Position numbers and translations under genes: made by a program. Shown here in pieces: positions 21,149 to 32,899 of a stretch of 64,000 nucleotides of DNA. Numbering within the stretch: the stretch's first letter is position 1; each line of letters opens with the position of its first letter. The notes under the pieces were generated by a model. It saw nothing but the letters and a program-made list of their open reading frames with translations, was not told the DNA's origin and ran no database searches. The DNA comes from Xanthostigma xanthostigma (Eukaryota > Arthropoda > Insecta > Raphidioptera > Raphidiidae): assembly GCA_963575645.1 (NCBI GenBank), contig OY754467.1, positions 20,295,001 through 20,359,000 on the forward strand, given 5' to 3'.

Positions 21149-21240
21149 AGAACACCGTTTCCCAAAGTGTGGGTCGTGACTTGGCACCGAGTCGTAGAAA
21201 AATTTTGCCGGGTCGCGAAAAAAATTGTAAAAACAAAAAA
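21149..21240 (+). repeat. hAT-like terminal fragment
   Basis: AACACCGTTTCCCAAAGTGT followed by GGGTCGTGACTTGGC resembles one end of a hAT MITE. No matching opposite end is visible, perhaps because the arm copy at 21398 interrupts it. Confidence 0.45.
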
Positions 21241-21397
21241 AAATTAATTTTCTTTAGTTTTAAATGAATATAAATGTTAATTGTTATATATTTCTTATAC
21301 CTATAATTATTTTGCAATTTTTGTGTATGAAATAAGTAACTTGATTTCTATTATAAAATAAAATTTGTTTTGTAAATAGATGTTTTCTTTTGATTTC

Positions 21398-21590
21398 AGG
21401 TAAAGGAAGCCAGATATTTCCAAAAAACTTATTTTCGCAACCTTTGACCTTGAATATCTAAGAACGCTCAGACATGACCTTATGAGACTTTTGAGATAAT
21501 ATTTAGAATGCCAAAATAAAGGTTTATACAAACATTCAGCTTATTTCCTTTCATTCCGAGATTGTCCTTTTTTTTAGCTTATTTGACTGC
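21398..21590. repeat. Lone arm of the 4009-4708 foldback family
   Basis: The stretch holds GGTAAAGGAAGCCAGATATT, CAACCTTTGACCTTGAATAT and TTTATACAAACATTCAGCTT. It matches the right arm of the 4-kb foldback, but no opposite arm is present nearby. Confidence 0.75.
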
Positions 21591-21887
21591 ACTATAAATG
21601 GAAAACTTTAAATTACTTGCAAATGTTCATACTATGTTCTAAAATCTAAATTATTTGATTCCATCTCTTTAAAGGAGCTTTAGGTGTTCAAAAATTGTGT
21701 GTATGCAGTCGAACACCTATATGTAAGACACAGAACCGGATTTATATTTTGTTTATCAGAACGTTCTCAGTGCACAATTTTTATACAAGCACTTTGTGAT
21801 ATTTACAAAATAAAAATAACAGAAAAAGTGCTAAATAAGCACAGCTATGAAAAAAGGAACGTTATGATTTTAACAATCTATACTTAC

Positions 21888-21985
21888 TTTTTATTTTTTT
21901 CTTTACTTTACTTTACTTCACTATTTCTTTACTTTTTACTTTACTATTTACTTTACCTTCACTTTGCTTTACTTTACTTCTCGCA
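21888..21985. repeat. (CTTTA)n-like low-complexity tract
   Basis: Imperfect CTTTA units dominate this tract and create a spurious open frame rich in Phe, Leu and Tyr. Confidence 0.8.
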
Positions 21986-22069
21986 CTCCCTTTTAGAAAA
22001 CTTTGTCAAAAATTTTAAATTCACAACGACCTTAGATTGCGATCATATTTTACAGATTTTATATACATA

Positions 22070-22574
22070 CTAGTGGCCCGGTCCAGCTTCGCGTGGATTT
22101 GCAGATTGTCTATAAAAGATAGATTATTATGGAATAATAGCCGTATTTGCTAAGCATTGCCATATATTTCGCACGCGATTAAGACGAAACACCATTGTCT
22201 CACCTAGCTGTGTTCCGGTCGGCAGCAATAACAGTAGTGGAGCCTAAGGCTCCACCGTAATCCATGTTACAGTCTCGCTTCACGGGGCTGCGCCCCGCTC
22301 AGCACTGACAATAGTAGTTAGTGGAGCCTACGGCTCCACCATATTCTGAATTTATATTCCAGTTTTTCTTTCCACAAAAATCTTATTGGGACTATCATGA
22401 ACATATACAAAAAAATTTCGATTTATTCCATTTTTCGGCTGTTCCTTTGGAATTTTATTTTTTTTTTATAAACCACCCCGGTATTCAGGCGAACAAAACA
22501 AAAAAAAGTATTCAAATCAGTCGAGTCATTTTCGAATTTTTGCCAGTCTATAACGCTTATAATATATAGATGTA
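22070..22574 (+). repeat. ACTAG-end repeat with GGAGCCTAAGGCTCC hairpins
   Basis: It opens TACTAGTGGCCCGGTCCAGC. Two small hairpins, GTGGAGCCTAAGGCTCCAC and GTGGAGCCTACGGCTCCAC, occur at about 22235 and 22322. A related hairpin block lies at 51874-51900. Confidence 0.55.
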
Positions 22575-23355
22575 GTGATAGTGATTTTTGACAAAACACC
22601 GTCATATTGCAGCGATTTTTAGTACGAAATATTTACAAATTATATATGCAAACCTTCCCCGTTTAACGCTCTTTCTATCAGTGAAAACCGTTTCAAAATC
22701 CATTGCGTTGTTTAGAAGAAGTACGCGGATACCATGGACAGAGGGAGACGACAACTTGGTATTAATAGTATGCAGTGATGACAACACCGTCATAGTTCAG
22801 TCATATTTTGTACAAAATAATTACAAATTATATACACAAACCTTTCTATTTATCGATCTTTCTGTTAGTGAAAACCGTTTCAAAATCCGTTGCGTGGTTT
22901 AGAAGAAGTAAGCGGACAAACAGACAAAAGCAGGCGGCAATTTTTTTTCTATATTATGTAGTAATAGTGTTTTTTAACAAAACATCCTCATAGTTCAGCC
23001 ATATTTAATTTAAAATATTTAAAAATTATACATACAAACCATCCCCGTTTAACGCGCTTTCTATTAGTGAAAACCGTTTCAATAACCATTGCGTTGTTTA
23101 GAAGGAGTACGCGGATACCATGGACAGAGGGAAACGGCAACTTGGTATTAATAGTATGTAGTGATGACAAAACATCGTCATAGTTCAGGCATATTTTGTA
23201 CAAAATATTTACAAATTTTATACACAATCCGTCCTCGTTTATTGCTCTTTCTGTTAGTGAAAACCGTTTCAAAATCCGTTGCGTGGTTTAGAAGAATAAC
23301 GCGGACAAACAGACAGAGGGAATTGGCGACTTTCTTTTATACTATGTAATGATGA
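22575..23355 (+). repeat. Four-unit tandem repeat, about 190 bp per unit
   Basis: Units begin near 22590, 22780, 22975 and 23165 with GACAAAACACCGTCATAGTT-like sequence and share AGTGAAAACCGTTTCAAAAT and TTGCGTGGTTTAGAAGAA. Units 1 and 3 share CGGATACCATGGACAGAGGG, whereas 2 and 4 share GCGGACAAACAGACA, so the array may have grown by doubling a dimer. A single related unit ends the element at 39355. Confidence 0.8.
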
Positions 23356-24464
23356 TTGAGGAGCAGTCTAAAGTCATTGTCAAAATTCTCAGAGTGTGCT
23401 TTCGAAAATGCTACAACAAAAAAATCGCTGCTCAAGCTAAATTTTAATCAAAATGCATATGTAGAAATTGTTAAAAAACGATGTTAAATATAATATGTGA
23501 ACGTAGTATAAAAAAATATCGTTTCAATCGATCACCTATTTTTCGTTTTAAAATTTTAAATTAGCAAGGTCACAATGTAAATTTATTTTCTGATAATGCT
23601 TTCTGCAACCGAGCATATGTTATCCCCGTAGGGCCTGATATACTGGGTCGATATAGTATTTTTGTAACTGTCCCCTATATGCAAGCTGATTTTCATCCAA
23701 TTTACAAAATTGTTTATTGTTCAATTTTGGGCAAGACCACTTCTGATGGTAGGCTGCGTTCAATGATCATGCGGTTAGATTATGATTTACTATGTAAATG
23801 GTAGTACGACTACGCTGATTTTACTTTACGCAACTAGTGATAAATGTGTCATTTCATGACCGCTTGACACGCATAAATATAAGTTATTTTAGAGGGGGCT
23901 GTACAAAAAACACATTATTATTTTACGTTTTGGAGAAACATTCGGTATAGAATATTCACTTCATAACAGACGCTTTTAAAGGTTTTAAAGAGACTCCATG
24001 TAGCCTGCAGCTTTCACATTTCCATTATATTCGCTTTAAATGGTTTTAGCGTGCCGCTCGTACAGCTCCAGTCTATATTACGGCATATGGCATCATCATT
24101 GTACATTGAACTATATTTATAATAGTCTACACAAAAGTGGAAGTCTTCCACAAATAACTCAATGCGTTTAGACTGTGCTTTTGTTTTAATAGAAATAAAT
24201 ATTAAAACAAAAAAAAAAAAACGAATACGGTCAACACAAAAGTACAAAACAGACTTGAAATAGGAAAAGTAGTTGGGTAAAAAAAATACCATCACAAATA
24301 TATATGCGAAACAAGAATTGAATTCTAAATGGGTGCCAAGTTTTCTTACACGAGTAATTTATTTATATTATTAAATATGAAAACTAGGCATCCATTTCGA
24401 TCGCTCAATGCTGAAGTGGAAAGCAGTTATTTTATAGGCGGTATATGCAAAAATATATTATACT
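23356..24464. other. No recognisable gene or repeat
   Basis: I see AT-rich, non-repetitive sequence with short open frames only. Nothing resembles a known protein or RNA. Confidence 0.4.
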
Positions 24465-24786
24465 AGCGGTCCCGGAGTATGCACATTTGTCTTAGTTTAC
24501 AGAGATGAATGTTGTGTCCAAATTTCATAATGATCGAAGTTACCGTTTAAAAGTTTTCATCGGAAGGGAAAAATTTTGAGTTAAAATTTGTATTGCAAAT
24601 ATTATACGAGCCTATATTATATTATTATACGTATAGCCTATAACCTTCCTTGATAATTAATGGACTAATAACAAAAAAAAAATTTTTTTTCAATTCTAAT
24701 TAGTAGTTCCTGAGATAAGCGCGTTCAACCAACTAAACAAACAAACAAACAAATTCTTCAGCTTTATATATTAGTACCTATAGATA
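24465..24786. mobile_element. RepA, short copy without tRNA-like part
   Basis: It starts TATACTAGCGGTCCCGGAG and retains GAGATGAATGTTGTGTCC, GATCGAAGTTACCGTTTAAA, ACCTTCCTTGATAATTAATG and the AAACAAACAAAC end. The central tRNA-like part is absent. Confidence 0.65.
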
Positions 24787-25217
24787 TATCTCCTGCGTAA
24801 TAGTATTACGGCTCATGTGATCGTTTACACACGCTGGCGCTCGTTTTAAAAGTAATGTAACTCATTACAACACTAGGTATACAAGTTACTATTATATTTA
24901 TTTAAACTGGACAACGTTTAGAAACCCTTTTTGAAAATTAGCAAAACTATCAGATATAATCTGTGCTAAGAAGTCACGTTCAAGCAACTATTATAAAGCT
25001 TTGTCGTCTCGTGTATACTTCTTAAAGGTGTGTACATGTAAGGAATTTCGTTTGTGATCACAAAATGGAATTCAAAGAATCTTTTATCTCTAGTTTTCTT
25101 GCGGTTTCTTATATAAAATAAAATACCAAATCGAGCGTTAATACAATGTATAGGCAGTTTTAAGAACCTCATCAAAAACCACAGGAAATATTTTTCTAGT
25201 ATAAATAACTTGTAATA

Positions 25218-25332
25218 TATTGAACTTTTATAAAATTGTTATAAATTTTAAAATAGGTACCTACATTTTTATATATTATTTTATATATTGAATTTTTATA
25301 AAATTGTTATAAATTTTAAAATAGGTACCTGC
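25218..25332. repeat. Tandem duplication of about 70 bp
   Basis: TTTTATAAAATTGTTATAAA followed by TTTTAAAATAGGTACCT occurs twice, at about 25226 and 25296, with only small differences. Confidence 0.8.
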
Positions 25333-26616
25333 ATGTTTTTGACGAATTTGTTTAAACAATGGATATATACATATAGTAGTACATATATACAGAGGCTGAG
25401 TTATTTTAATCTTCGGATGAGATTATCTTTTCAGGGTAGGGTAAAATCGAAAAATGGTTCAAGGCAAAGCTGATTGGTTCAAAGGGGGACATCGGATGCC
25501 ATGATCACGGGTCGGTAGCTCAAGGTCATTCAGGATCAACTTGTTTTTTTTTTTTTAAATAGGAACCCTCATTTTTCACATCAGCATTCGATTGGCTGTG
25601 AAAAAACATTTTACTCCAAACCCCGTATTTTCCGGGATATCCACGGTCCAAAATTTGAATATCCAAAGTTTAATTTTTGCTGCCGAAGCGTAGATTTTTT
25701 TGAAAAATCGCAAGAGACAAAAAGTACCTGGGATTTTTCAAAGATTCAATTTCAATTTTTAAAAAAATTTTGCACACTTTTGTTAACGAAAGAAACTTTT
25801 TTTTTTAATTAAAAGTATAGAGGTGTTTCGACATTTGTCACTAATACCAACAAGTACATAGTATACAAAAAAATAATAATAATAATACATATCAGCTGTG
25901 TGCATTAAATATTATAGTAAAAAAAAAAGAAAAAAAACGGTATTTTTGCATCGATATTGAGATGAGAAGTCAGGAAAGAAACTTTATTCTAACGATTATT
26001 TGTTGATTCCAAGAACTTTTTTTTTCATGTGATTTTTCAAAAAAAATATACGATTCGATGAATAAAATTTTTAAGTGGTCCAACACTAAAACTGGTAATA
26101 TAGCCAAGTTGGATGGGAAAATTCCAACTTATTATTTTTGAGTTTTAAATTTCAAAGTGTAATGCTTATATCTAATAAAATCTTATCTTACTTAATAATA
26201 CAACGGCGTACTGTTACGATACATCATACCTTTAATAAACGGACTGAGCTGTAATTTGAAAATTTGACACACACAGTTATGAATCATTTTTCAAAATGAA
26301 AATGAAATAATAAAGTAAATAAAACGTATAAAAATATAAAGTGTATGTTAAGGTTCAATTTATACAATGTAAACCCAATCAAAGTCTATTTTCAAAGTAA
26401 GCTGTCAGGTTTATTTTTATTATCCTCTCTATAGAGGCCATTCCATTAAATAGGTAGTAACATAAATCCACTGCGATAAAAATCCGACAGTTTTCTTTAA
26501 ACCGAACAAACTTTGTGCATATGTGGAGAGTAACTTTGGGGGAGTAAATGTCAGTGTCGGCGAATTATCCTATCTATAAACTGTGAATGCGTTGCTAAGC
26601 TCCAAAATTGCAGATT
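25333..26616. other. No recognisable gene
   Basis: AT-rich sequence with poly-A and poly-T runs. The region near 25440-25560 (GGGGGACATCGGATGCC and neighbouring GC-richer text) looks like a decayed repeat, but I cannot name it. Confidence 0.35.
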
Positions 26617-27513
26617 AGAGATGTCGACAAAGTAACGATACGATACGAAACTACTCGTTACTCTAGAATACCCGAAGTAACGATTACCGATTTGAAAAGT
26701 AAATCGTTACTTTTACTTGAATGATTACTATTGATTATTGATTACTATTGATTATTGATTACTATTGATTATTGATTACTATTGATTATTGATTACTATT
26801 GATTATTGATTACTATTGATTATTGATTACTATTGATTATTGATTACTATTGATTATTGATTACTATTGATTATTGATTACTATTGATTATTGATTACTA
26901 TTGATTATTGATTACTATTGATTATTGATTACTATTGATTATTGATTACTATTGATTATTGATTACTATTGATTATTGATTACTATTGATTATTTTATTA
27001 TGCGAGTATAAGGATATTCATTGAGTTCCTGCGAACCTTAAGATTTCGGAGCACTACAAAGGAGCCGCTGATACGTATAGGTAATATAAATATGCCGCCG
27101 ATATCAATAACCCTTAGCAAATTAACTGTGTGTTATTGTATTGTTGATATGTTGATATTTCGCGGTCAGTAATCGTCTTGTGTCGATATTTATTTTATTC
27201 AGTACGTTTTTATACGCAATAATTAATTATTTGTTGGTTCAGACACTACGTACTACATTTTATGTATGTAACTTAAGTAATCAAAGTAACCAGTAGTTGA
27301 AATGATTACTTAATATCCAAGTACCTATAGTAGTAACGAATACATAAAAGTAACGATAATCGACATCACTAGTATGTAACCTAAGTAATCAAAGTAACGA
27401 GTAGTTGAAATGATTACTTAATACCAAAGTAGCGAGTAGTTGAAATGATTACTTAATACCAAAGTACCGAGTAGTAACGAATACTTAAAAGTAACGATAA
27501 TCGACATCACTAT
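26617..27513. mobile_element. GATGTCGA-end MITE containing a minisatellite
   Basis: The left end AGAGATGTCGACAAAGTAAC and the right end complement TAGTGATGTCGATTATCGTT form inverted termini. The right end is duplicated: AACGATAATCGACATCACTA occurs near 27353 and 27494, and GTTGAAATGATTACTTAATA occurs three times. A 17-bp minisatellite fills the left part. Confidence 0.65.
26723..26993. repeat. 17-bp minisatellite, about 16 copies
   Basis: The unit ACTATTGATTATTGATT repeats with almost no variation for about 270 bases, which suggests recent expansion or ongoing slippage. It is not a CRISPR array because there are no spacers. Confidence 0.95.
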
Positions 27514-27890
27514 TGCAGATACACTAAAATATGTCTTATTATTCAATATAATATCAAATATCAAATTCCCACACTCAGTTCCCTAATGGAACTAAATCTA
27601 TTAAAAATAGAAAAATCTAACAGATATTTGAAATTATAGTTTAAATAATATAAAAAGAACGCTTATAATAACGCACGAAAAAGAAACAAAAAAAAAAGAC
27701 AAGAGATGTCGTGGAACACCCCCCCGATTGGAACGAAGTTATTTTTGTTAATTATTATCTATCATATAATTTTTTTACCAATTTGTCTATAAATTATTCG
27801 AAAATTTTATTTATACTAAAATATGATTATTAACCAAAATTAATCTCTAAAACACTTAAACTCAAAAAATATAAAACTAACATTTGTTGC

Positions 27891-27962
27891 GCATCTGTCG
27901 GGTATCGAACCCGGGTCACCCGCATTGCAGATGAGTATTCTACTACTGAACCATTGACAATC
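27891..27962 (-). pseudogene. tRNA-Gly-derived pseudogene in FB3 left arm, anticodon changed to GCA
   Basis: The minus strand reads TGGTTCAGTAGTAGAATACT, loop CTGCAAT, and GGGTTCGATACCC. The framework matches tRNA-Gly(GCC), which I know as TGGTTCAGTGGTAGAATGCT with loop CTGCCAC. The 5' acceptor does not pair with the 3' CAGATGC end. A T-run follows about 20 bases downstream. Confidence 0.65.
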
Positions 27963-28320
27963 GCTGTTTATATAGGTTTAATAACAAATCGTGAAGCTAG
28001 AAGGCGTTGCATTTCACAAAGTATTAATGTCAAAAACTGACAAATATTTGAAATGGCATCCGTTTTTGAACATATGCAATATTTTTATTTCAAGACAGAA
28101 CATACGCAATCTTTAAATGTCCATAACACACCGTGTAATAGAAAAGGATAGCCGATTCACGTGCGCGATGTATTAGGCAAAATCGAATTTATATACAGTG
28201 TTTATTCCTGTTTTCTTATGTAGAAAAAAAAATTGGTTGTCTGTAAAGTCGGTTTACGGACGATAGTTTTACGTGATAACGTATTCCGCTCGAATATCAT
28301 ATTTAATAATACATTACTGC

Positions 28321-28545
28321 ATTCTCAGCAAGTCCTTTCATTTGAAACCCATATTGTAGGAAAGCATAATAAAATTAGTCCACCATCTTTAGAAGTCCGT
28401 CATATTGGATTTAGAGTGACGTCACTTTATTTTTCGAGTTATTCTCAGCAAGCCCTTTCAGTTGATACCCATATTGTAGGAAAGCATAATAAAATTAGTC
28501 CGCCATCTTTAGAAGTCCGCCATATTGGATTTAGAGTGACGTCAC
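28321..28545 (+). repeat. Two-copy 120-bp tandem repeat
   Basis: ATTCTCAGCAAGTCCTTTCA starts the first copy at 28321 and ATTCTCAGCAAGCCCTTTCA the second at 28441. Both continue through CATATTGTAGGAAAGCATAA and GATTTAGAGTGACGTCAC. Copies differ at only a few positions. The motif is a familiar insect repeat, and it keeps a frame open across both copies. Confidence 0.85.
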
Positions 28546-29814
28546 ACAGCTAACCATGCATTGTCATTCAAACTAAACGTGTATACAAATTTTCATCTCA
28601 ATCGGTTGATGATATCTGCTTCAAAATTACCGAAGGCATTCTAGTCGCTCACTTAGTAACGTCAGGAACGTTAGGAACGTTACACTTTTTCGTGCATGCA
28701 GCCGGTGTTTCATCTTTTTTTTTTTTTTTTTACATAGGTGGGTCGACAGCTAGGTCATTCATCTTTTTATTTTGACGTGATTCATCAATTTATAAGACGT
28801 TATCACGTCAAAAACTATTTGAGCGATTTCTGTTATACGAAATTTATGTAAAATATTCTCCTCTTTTGTTTAAGACAGGTTTCGAACAGATCTGATTTAA
28901 ATTGAGGGAAGTATAAGCGAAAAGCTTTTTTGTTTTCAATTTGCTCCCCTCTAGCACAAAAATTCAAAAATCCGATTCTGTTATATTATAAGTGTGCCAA
29001 ATTTCAACTTTCTATGTCTACGGACGGACATACAATAGGAAATTAGATTAGATTTTTGTTACAAATTTTCTTTCCGCCTTTTCTTTACGCTTTTTTCTTA
29101 CGTTTTTTTTCCAGCCCTCTCCATTCATATCTATAACGTCCCATAAGGAACTTCGTTCCAAAACGACTTCCTCTTCTATAACGTTAAAGAAAGTTGGGCA
29201 CTCATTTTGACGTATTTCATTTAATTAATTGTTCAGCGTTATAGAAGTGTTCTTTAAACGTTAATGTAAACGCGTTTTAGATGTCTTTAAGACTCGAAAT
29301 TATATTTTAAAATTTGTAGTCATTATAATATAATATTATGTTATTTAAAGTTTTAAACGACTTGAGACACGTTTTTCCACCATCAAAACCGTACTCCCAC
29401 CACCTTTTTTATTTCCGTTTTTTAAGTTGTTATATGAATAGTATTATAAGCAAATTATCAAAAAAATTGTATTGTTATAAAAACTACATACAATAGCAAA
29501 GTCTTATGTCAATGGGATATTTGGCATAGAGGGTGAAAATCGAATTGCTTGATTTGTTACATACCTACAACATACATAAAAGATATAACGTACAAATCAA
29601 GCTATTATCATTTAAAAATATTCTTTTTACTCTCTGCTTTATCCCAATATTTCATTTATTAACTTGGGAAGTTATTGTAATGAGTCCGAAAATCGAAATA
29701 AAATTTTTAAAATATTTTTGTTTCGAGATTACTGAAATATTTTTACACTATTTTTGAAAATATGTCTCTGCACTGCACGTTATTTCAAACAAAATCTCGA
29801 GAATAAAAATGATA

Positions 29815-30310
29815 TCAACTACATTAGAGCGCCACACGACGCGTAATAACGTAAATGTAATCTGAAGGAATGTTTTCAAAATAGATTCAGCTGTTCTTTT
29901 TTTACCAAAAAAACTCCAGAAAAGTAGATATTGCTAGAAAAAATTATATGGACTTGATTAGGATATCAATCAAAGAGTGTTAATGTCATTTTGACCGAAA
30001 GATATTTTTTAAAAAAGACTGCAAAAAAGGATTTTACACGAAATCTTGCGAAAAAAAAACGATATCGACTTCGTCATTCGAAGCGTATCAACATAAATAT
30101 GATCAAAATTTTGTTTCTTCAGAATCAGTATAGCTGTTTTTTGTTTTTATAAAAATATTGCAAAAAAGATGAAATTTCACAGGAAATATCGTCAGTAAAA
30201 AAGGATACCTATCGACTTTCGAAGTTTGTTAATGTCAGTAAGATCCGAAAGAAATTTAATCAAAATAGGTCCAGTCGTTTTTTATTTAGACAAAAAACTT
30301 CCACCTCAAA
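29815..30310. repeat. Degenerate tandem units of about 110-190 bp in the FB3 loop
   Basis: Similar blocks recur: an AGCTGTTYTTTTTTTA-like motif, AAACTCC or ATTGCAAAAAAGAT, then a GATATCGACTTCG-like part and GTTAATGTCA. Three or four decayed units can be followed. The signal is weak but ordered. Confidence 0.45.
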
Positions 30311-31316
30311 AATCAAAACCAGAAATATGCTGCTATTGTTAACCAGGTTAATTTATCGATTTTGTTAAGAATAAAAAGCAGACATATTTTTTTTAACTTA
30401 GTCATAGTAAAAATTTGAAAATGCCAGATAACCGTACTAGTGTGAACCAGGCCGGAAATATAAAATTTGTCGAAAGCACGTGTTGCCTGTGGTTTGAATT
30501 ACAAAACACAAACCATCCCATCTATTTTGGTTTATGTGGTTAACCTCAGGGGTAAAACAGTGCTACAATTAATAGTGAGTATTAAAATTCTAAGTACTAT
30601 AGTTACGCTTATATAATCTAGGACACGCAACGCGGTTCAGTATGGCGGGCTACGAATCTTTCTAGTGCACGCCAAGTGATCGAAATTCGACCGTAATTTA
30701 TTAAGTTTTTAAGTTTGAACGTAAGGTCATTATACGAATGTGACGATTGATAAAAAGTGACACCTTCAATGCATTGGTAGCATCATTATCTATCTTCTTC
30801 AACACCTGTTGTATGAAAAAAACATTGCTGTATTGATGAGGAATAACATTGCCAAGGCTCAGTCACACCAAAAATAGATCATCATTTTTGTGTGATATAG
30901 GTAGCTGACTAATAGTTCGGTATAATTTTTAAATGAACAGTGACATCTTTTGGTACCAATATCAAACTCCAGTTCTAAATGACATTGGTATTTACATCAT
31001 GTCATCGGGTGGAGTCTATTTACAATAAAAATACATATAACAAACGTCTGAATCGATTTTACCTGTGTTAATTCGTACACATCGTGATAAAACAAAAATT
31101 GTGCACGCAGTGAACGATGTATGTTTCATCACAGTGTGTGCAAATTAACACACTCAAATCGGTATCACAACTCGTTTCCTTCCCATATTTAATGCTTTAT
31201 AACGGATTCTATACGAGCGTGATGATCGACAATTTTTGTCGCATTATTTCGTGCGGGTTAAGCAGGGGTACACAGTTTTTGAAGTGAAAACTTCTTTAGC
31301 GGCGTTGTACACTTTT

Positions 31317-31423
31317 TTTGTAATGGGTAAAAAACGTTAAACTCGCGTCAGTTTTGTAATGGGTAAAAAACGTTAAACTCACGTCAGTTTTGTAATGGGT
31401 AAAAAATGTTAAACTCGCGTCAG
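31317..31423 (+). repeat. Three-copy 36-bp tandem repeat
   Basis: GTAATGGGTAAAAAACGTTA occurs at 31320 and 31356 and, with one change, at 31392. Nearly identical copies point to recent expansion. A nearby inverted pair, GAAGTGAAAACTT at 31280 and AAGTTTTCACTTC at 31589, suggests it lies inside a small MITE. Confidence 0.85.
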
Positions 31424-32608
31424 GTCAAGTAAGAACTGGGTGAGCGAGAAAACTCTCTCTATGCAATCGACAGGTTTTTAACTACACTATAAGTTGTGTT
31501 TTGGCGACATCAGACGGAATTTCTTGGAAGTTATTAGTTCAAACTTTTCTGCGCTTTGGTCGTTTAACATAGACTTGCCCTAAATGAATCAAGTTTTCAC
31601 TTCTGACGGCACTCCCGGAGTGCAACCCGTCTTTTTTTATCACTTTTTCTAGGTTCCTTGGTCCCTAAATAATCAAATACAAAAAAATATTCGCCGGTTG
31701 TAAAGGGATATAGATGAAAAAGTATTTAATTAATGTAGAGGAAATCTCTAGCTTATAACACAGTGTCCGTGCCATCGCGCAACGCGTCTCTTGTGAATTC
31801 ATGAATCGTGAATGATATAAACGGACGTGTTATTTGTAAATAAATATACATATAGGCACGGAACATAATATGAAGTCCGATGTGTCAGCATCACAGTCCT
31901 GTGAGTACATTTTAATCGATTAACGAACCCGCATATGTGCCAACGACAAATACAAATATATAGTAGATATATTAGTAACAAAAAAGCACAACCGATTACG
32001 TCAATTTTTGGAACGAAGTTCTTTATGAGACGTTATAGATATAATATGAATGGAGAGGGCTGGAAAAAAAAACGTAAAAAAAGCGTAAAGAAAATCTACT
32101 CTAACTACTTTTTGTAGGTCTGTCCGTAAACATAGAAAGTTCAAATTTGGCACAATTATAATATAGGAAATGGGACAGATCCTAACGGAGTCGGATTTTT
32201 GTATTTTGGTCCCAGAAGGGAGCAAATTGAAAAGAAAAAAGTTATTCGTTTATAATTCGCTCAATTTAAATCAGACCGGTTCGAAACTTGTCTTATACGA
32301 AAGAGGAGAACATTTTACATAAATTTCGTACAACAGAATTCGCGAAAATAGTTTTTTTATACATAAAAAAGCAGAAATAAACACTGTATATAAATTCGAT
32401 ACCTATTGCCTAATACATCGCACACGTGGATCGGCTATCCTTTTCTCTTACACTGTGTGTTATGGACATTTAAAGATTGCGTATGTTCTGTCTTAAAATA
32501 AAAAGATTGCATTTGTTCAAAAACGGATGCCATTTCAAATATTAGTTAGTATTTTGACATTAATTCACGATTTGTTATTAAATCTATATAAATAGCGATA
32601 TCTAATTA

Positions 32609-32678
32609 AGTCAATAATTCAATGGTAGAATACTCATCTGCTATGCGAATGGCCCGGGTTCGATTCCCGGCAGATGCG
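32609..32678 (+). pseudogene. tRNA-Gly-derived pseudogene in FB3 right arm, anticodon changed to GCT
   Basis: It reads AATTCAATGGTAGAATACTC, loop CTGCTAT, and CCCGGGTTCGATTCCCGG with a perfect B box. It is the mirrored partner of 27891-27962. The acceptor 5' half is lost. A long T-run follows at about 32692. Confidence 0.65.
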
Positions 32679-32899
32679 CAACAAATGTCATTTTTTTTCT
32701 TTTTAGACTTGCAAATCACACGATCATTTTTTGTTAAATAATCATTTTATTTTAGTATTAACAAAATTTTCGGATAATTTATTTTTATACAAATTAGTAA
32801 AAAAATTATATGATACATAATAATTAGCGAAAATAACTTCGTTCCAACCGGGTAACACGACACCTCTCGTCTTTTTTTATATCTTTTGCTACTCTATCA

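Larger units (their letters stand above)
27688..32880. mobile_element. Giant palindromic element FB3
   Basis: Outer arms (27688-28230 and 32350-32880) and inner arms (28820-29165 and 32004-32340) are inverted copies. Shared blocks include GGAACGAAGTTATTTT, CGCAACAAATGT, GGATAGCCGAT, TTTCGAACAGATCTGATTTA-type sequence and CCAGCCCTCTCCATTCATAT or their complements. The arms are more diverged than in FB1. A segment at 28231-28800 is present only on the left. The loop is 29166-32003. Confidence 0.75.

Noticed and set aside
21684-22073. 129-codon open frame on the plus strand
   Set aside because: Its second half is produced by the (CTTTA)n tract; the first half shows no recognisable motif.
26723-26993. 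Regular direct repeats that might suggest a CRISPR array
   Set aside because: The 17-bp units are contiguous with no spacers, and the context is eukaryotic.
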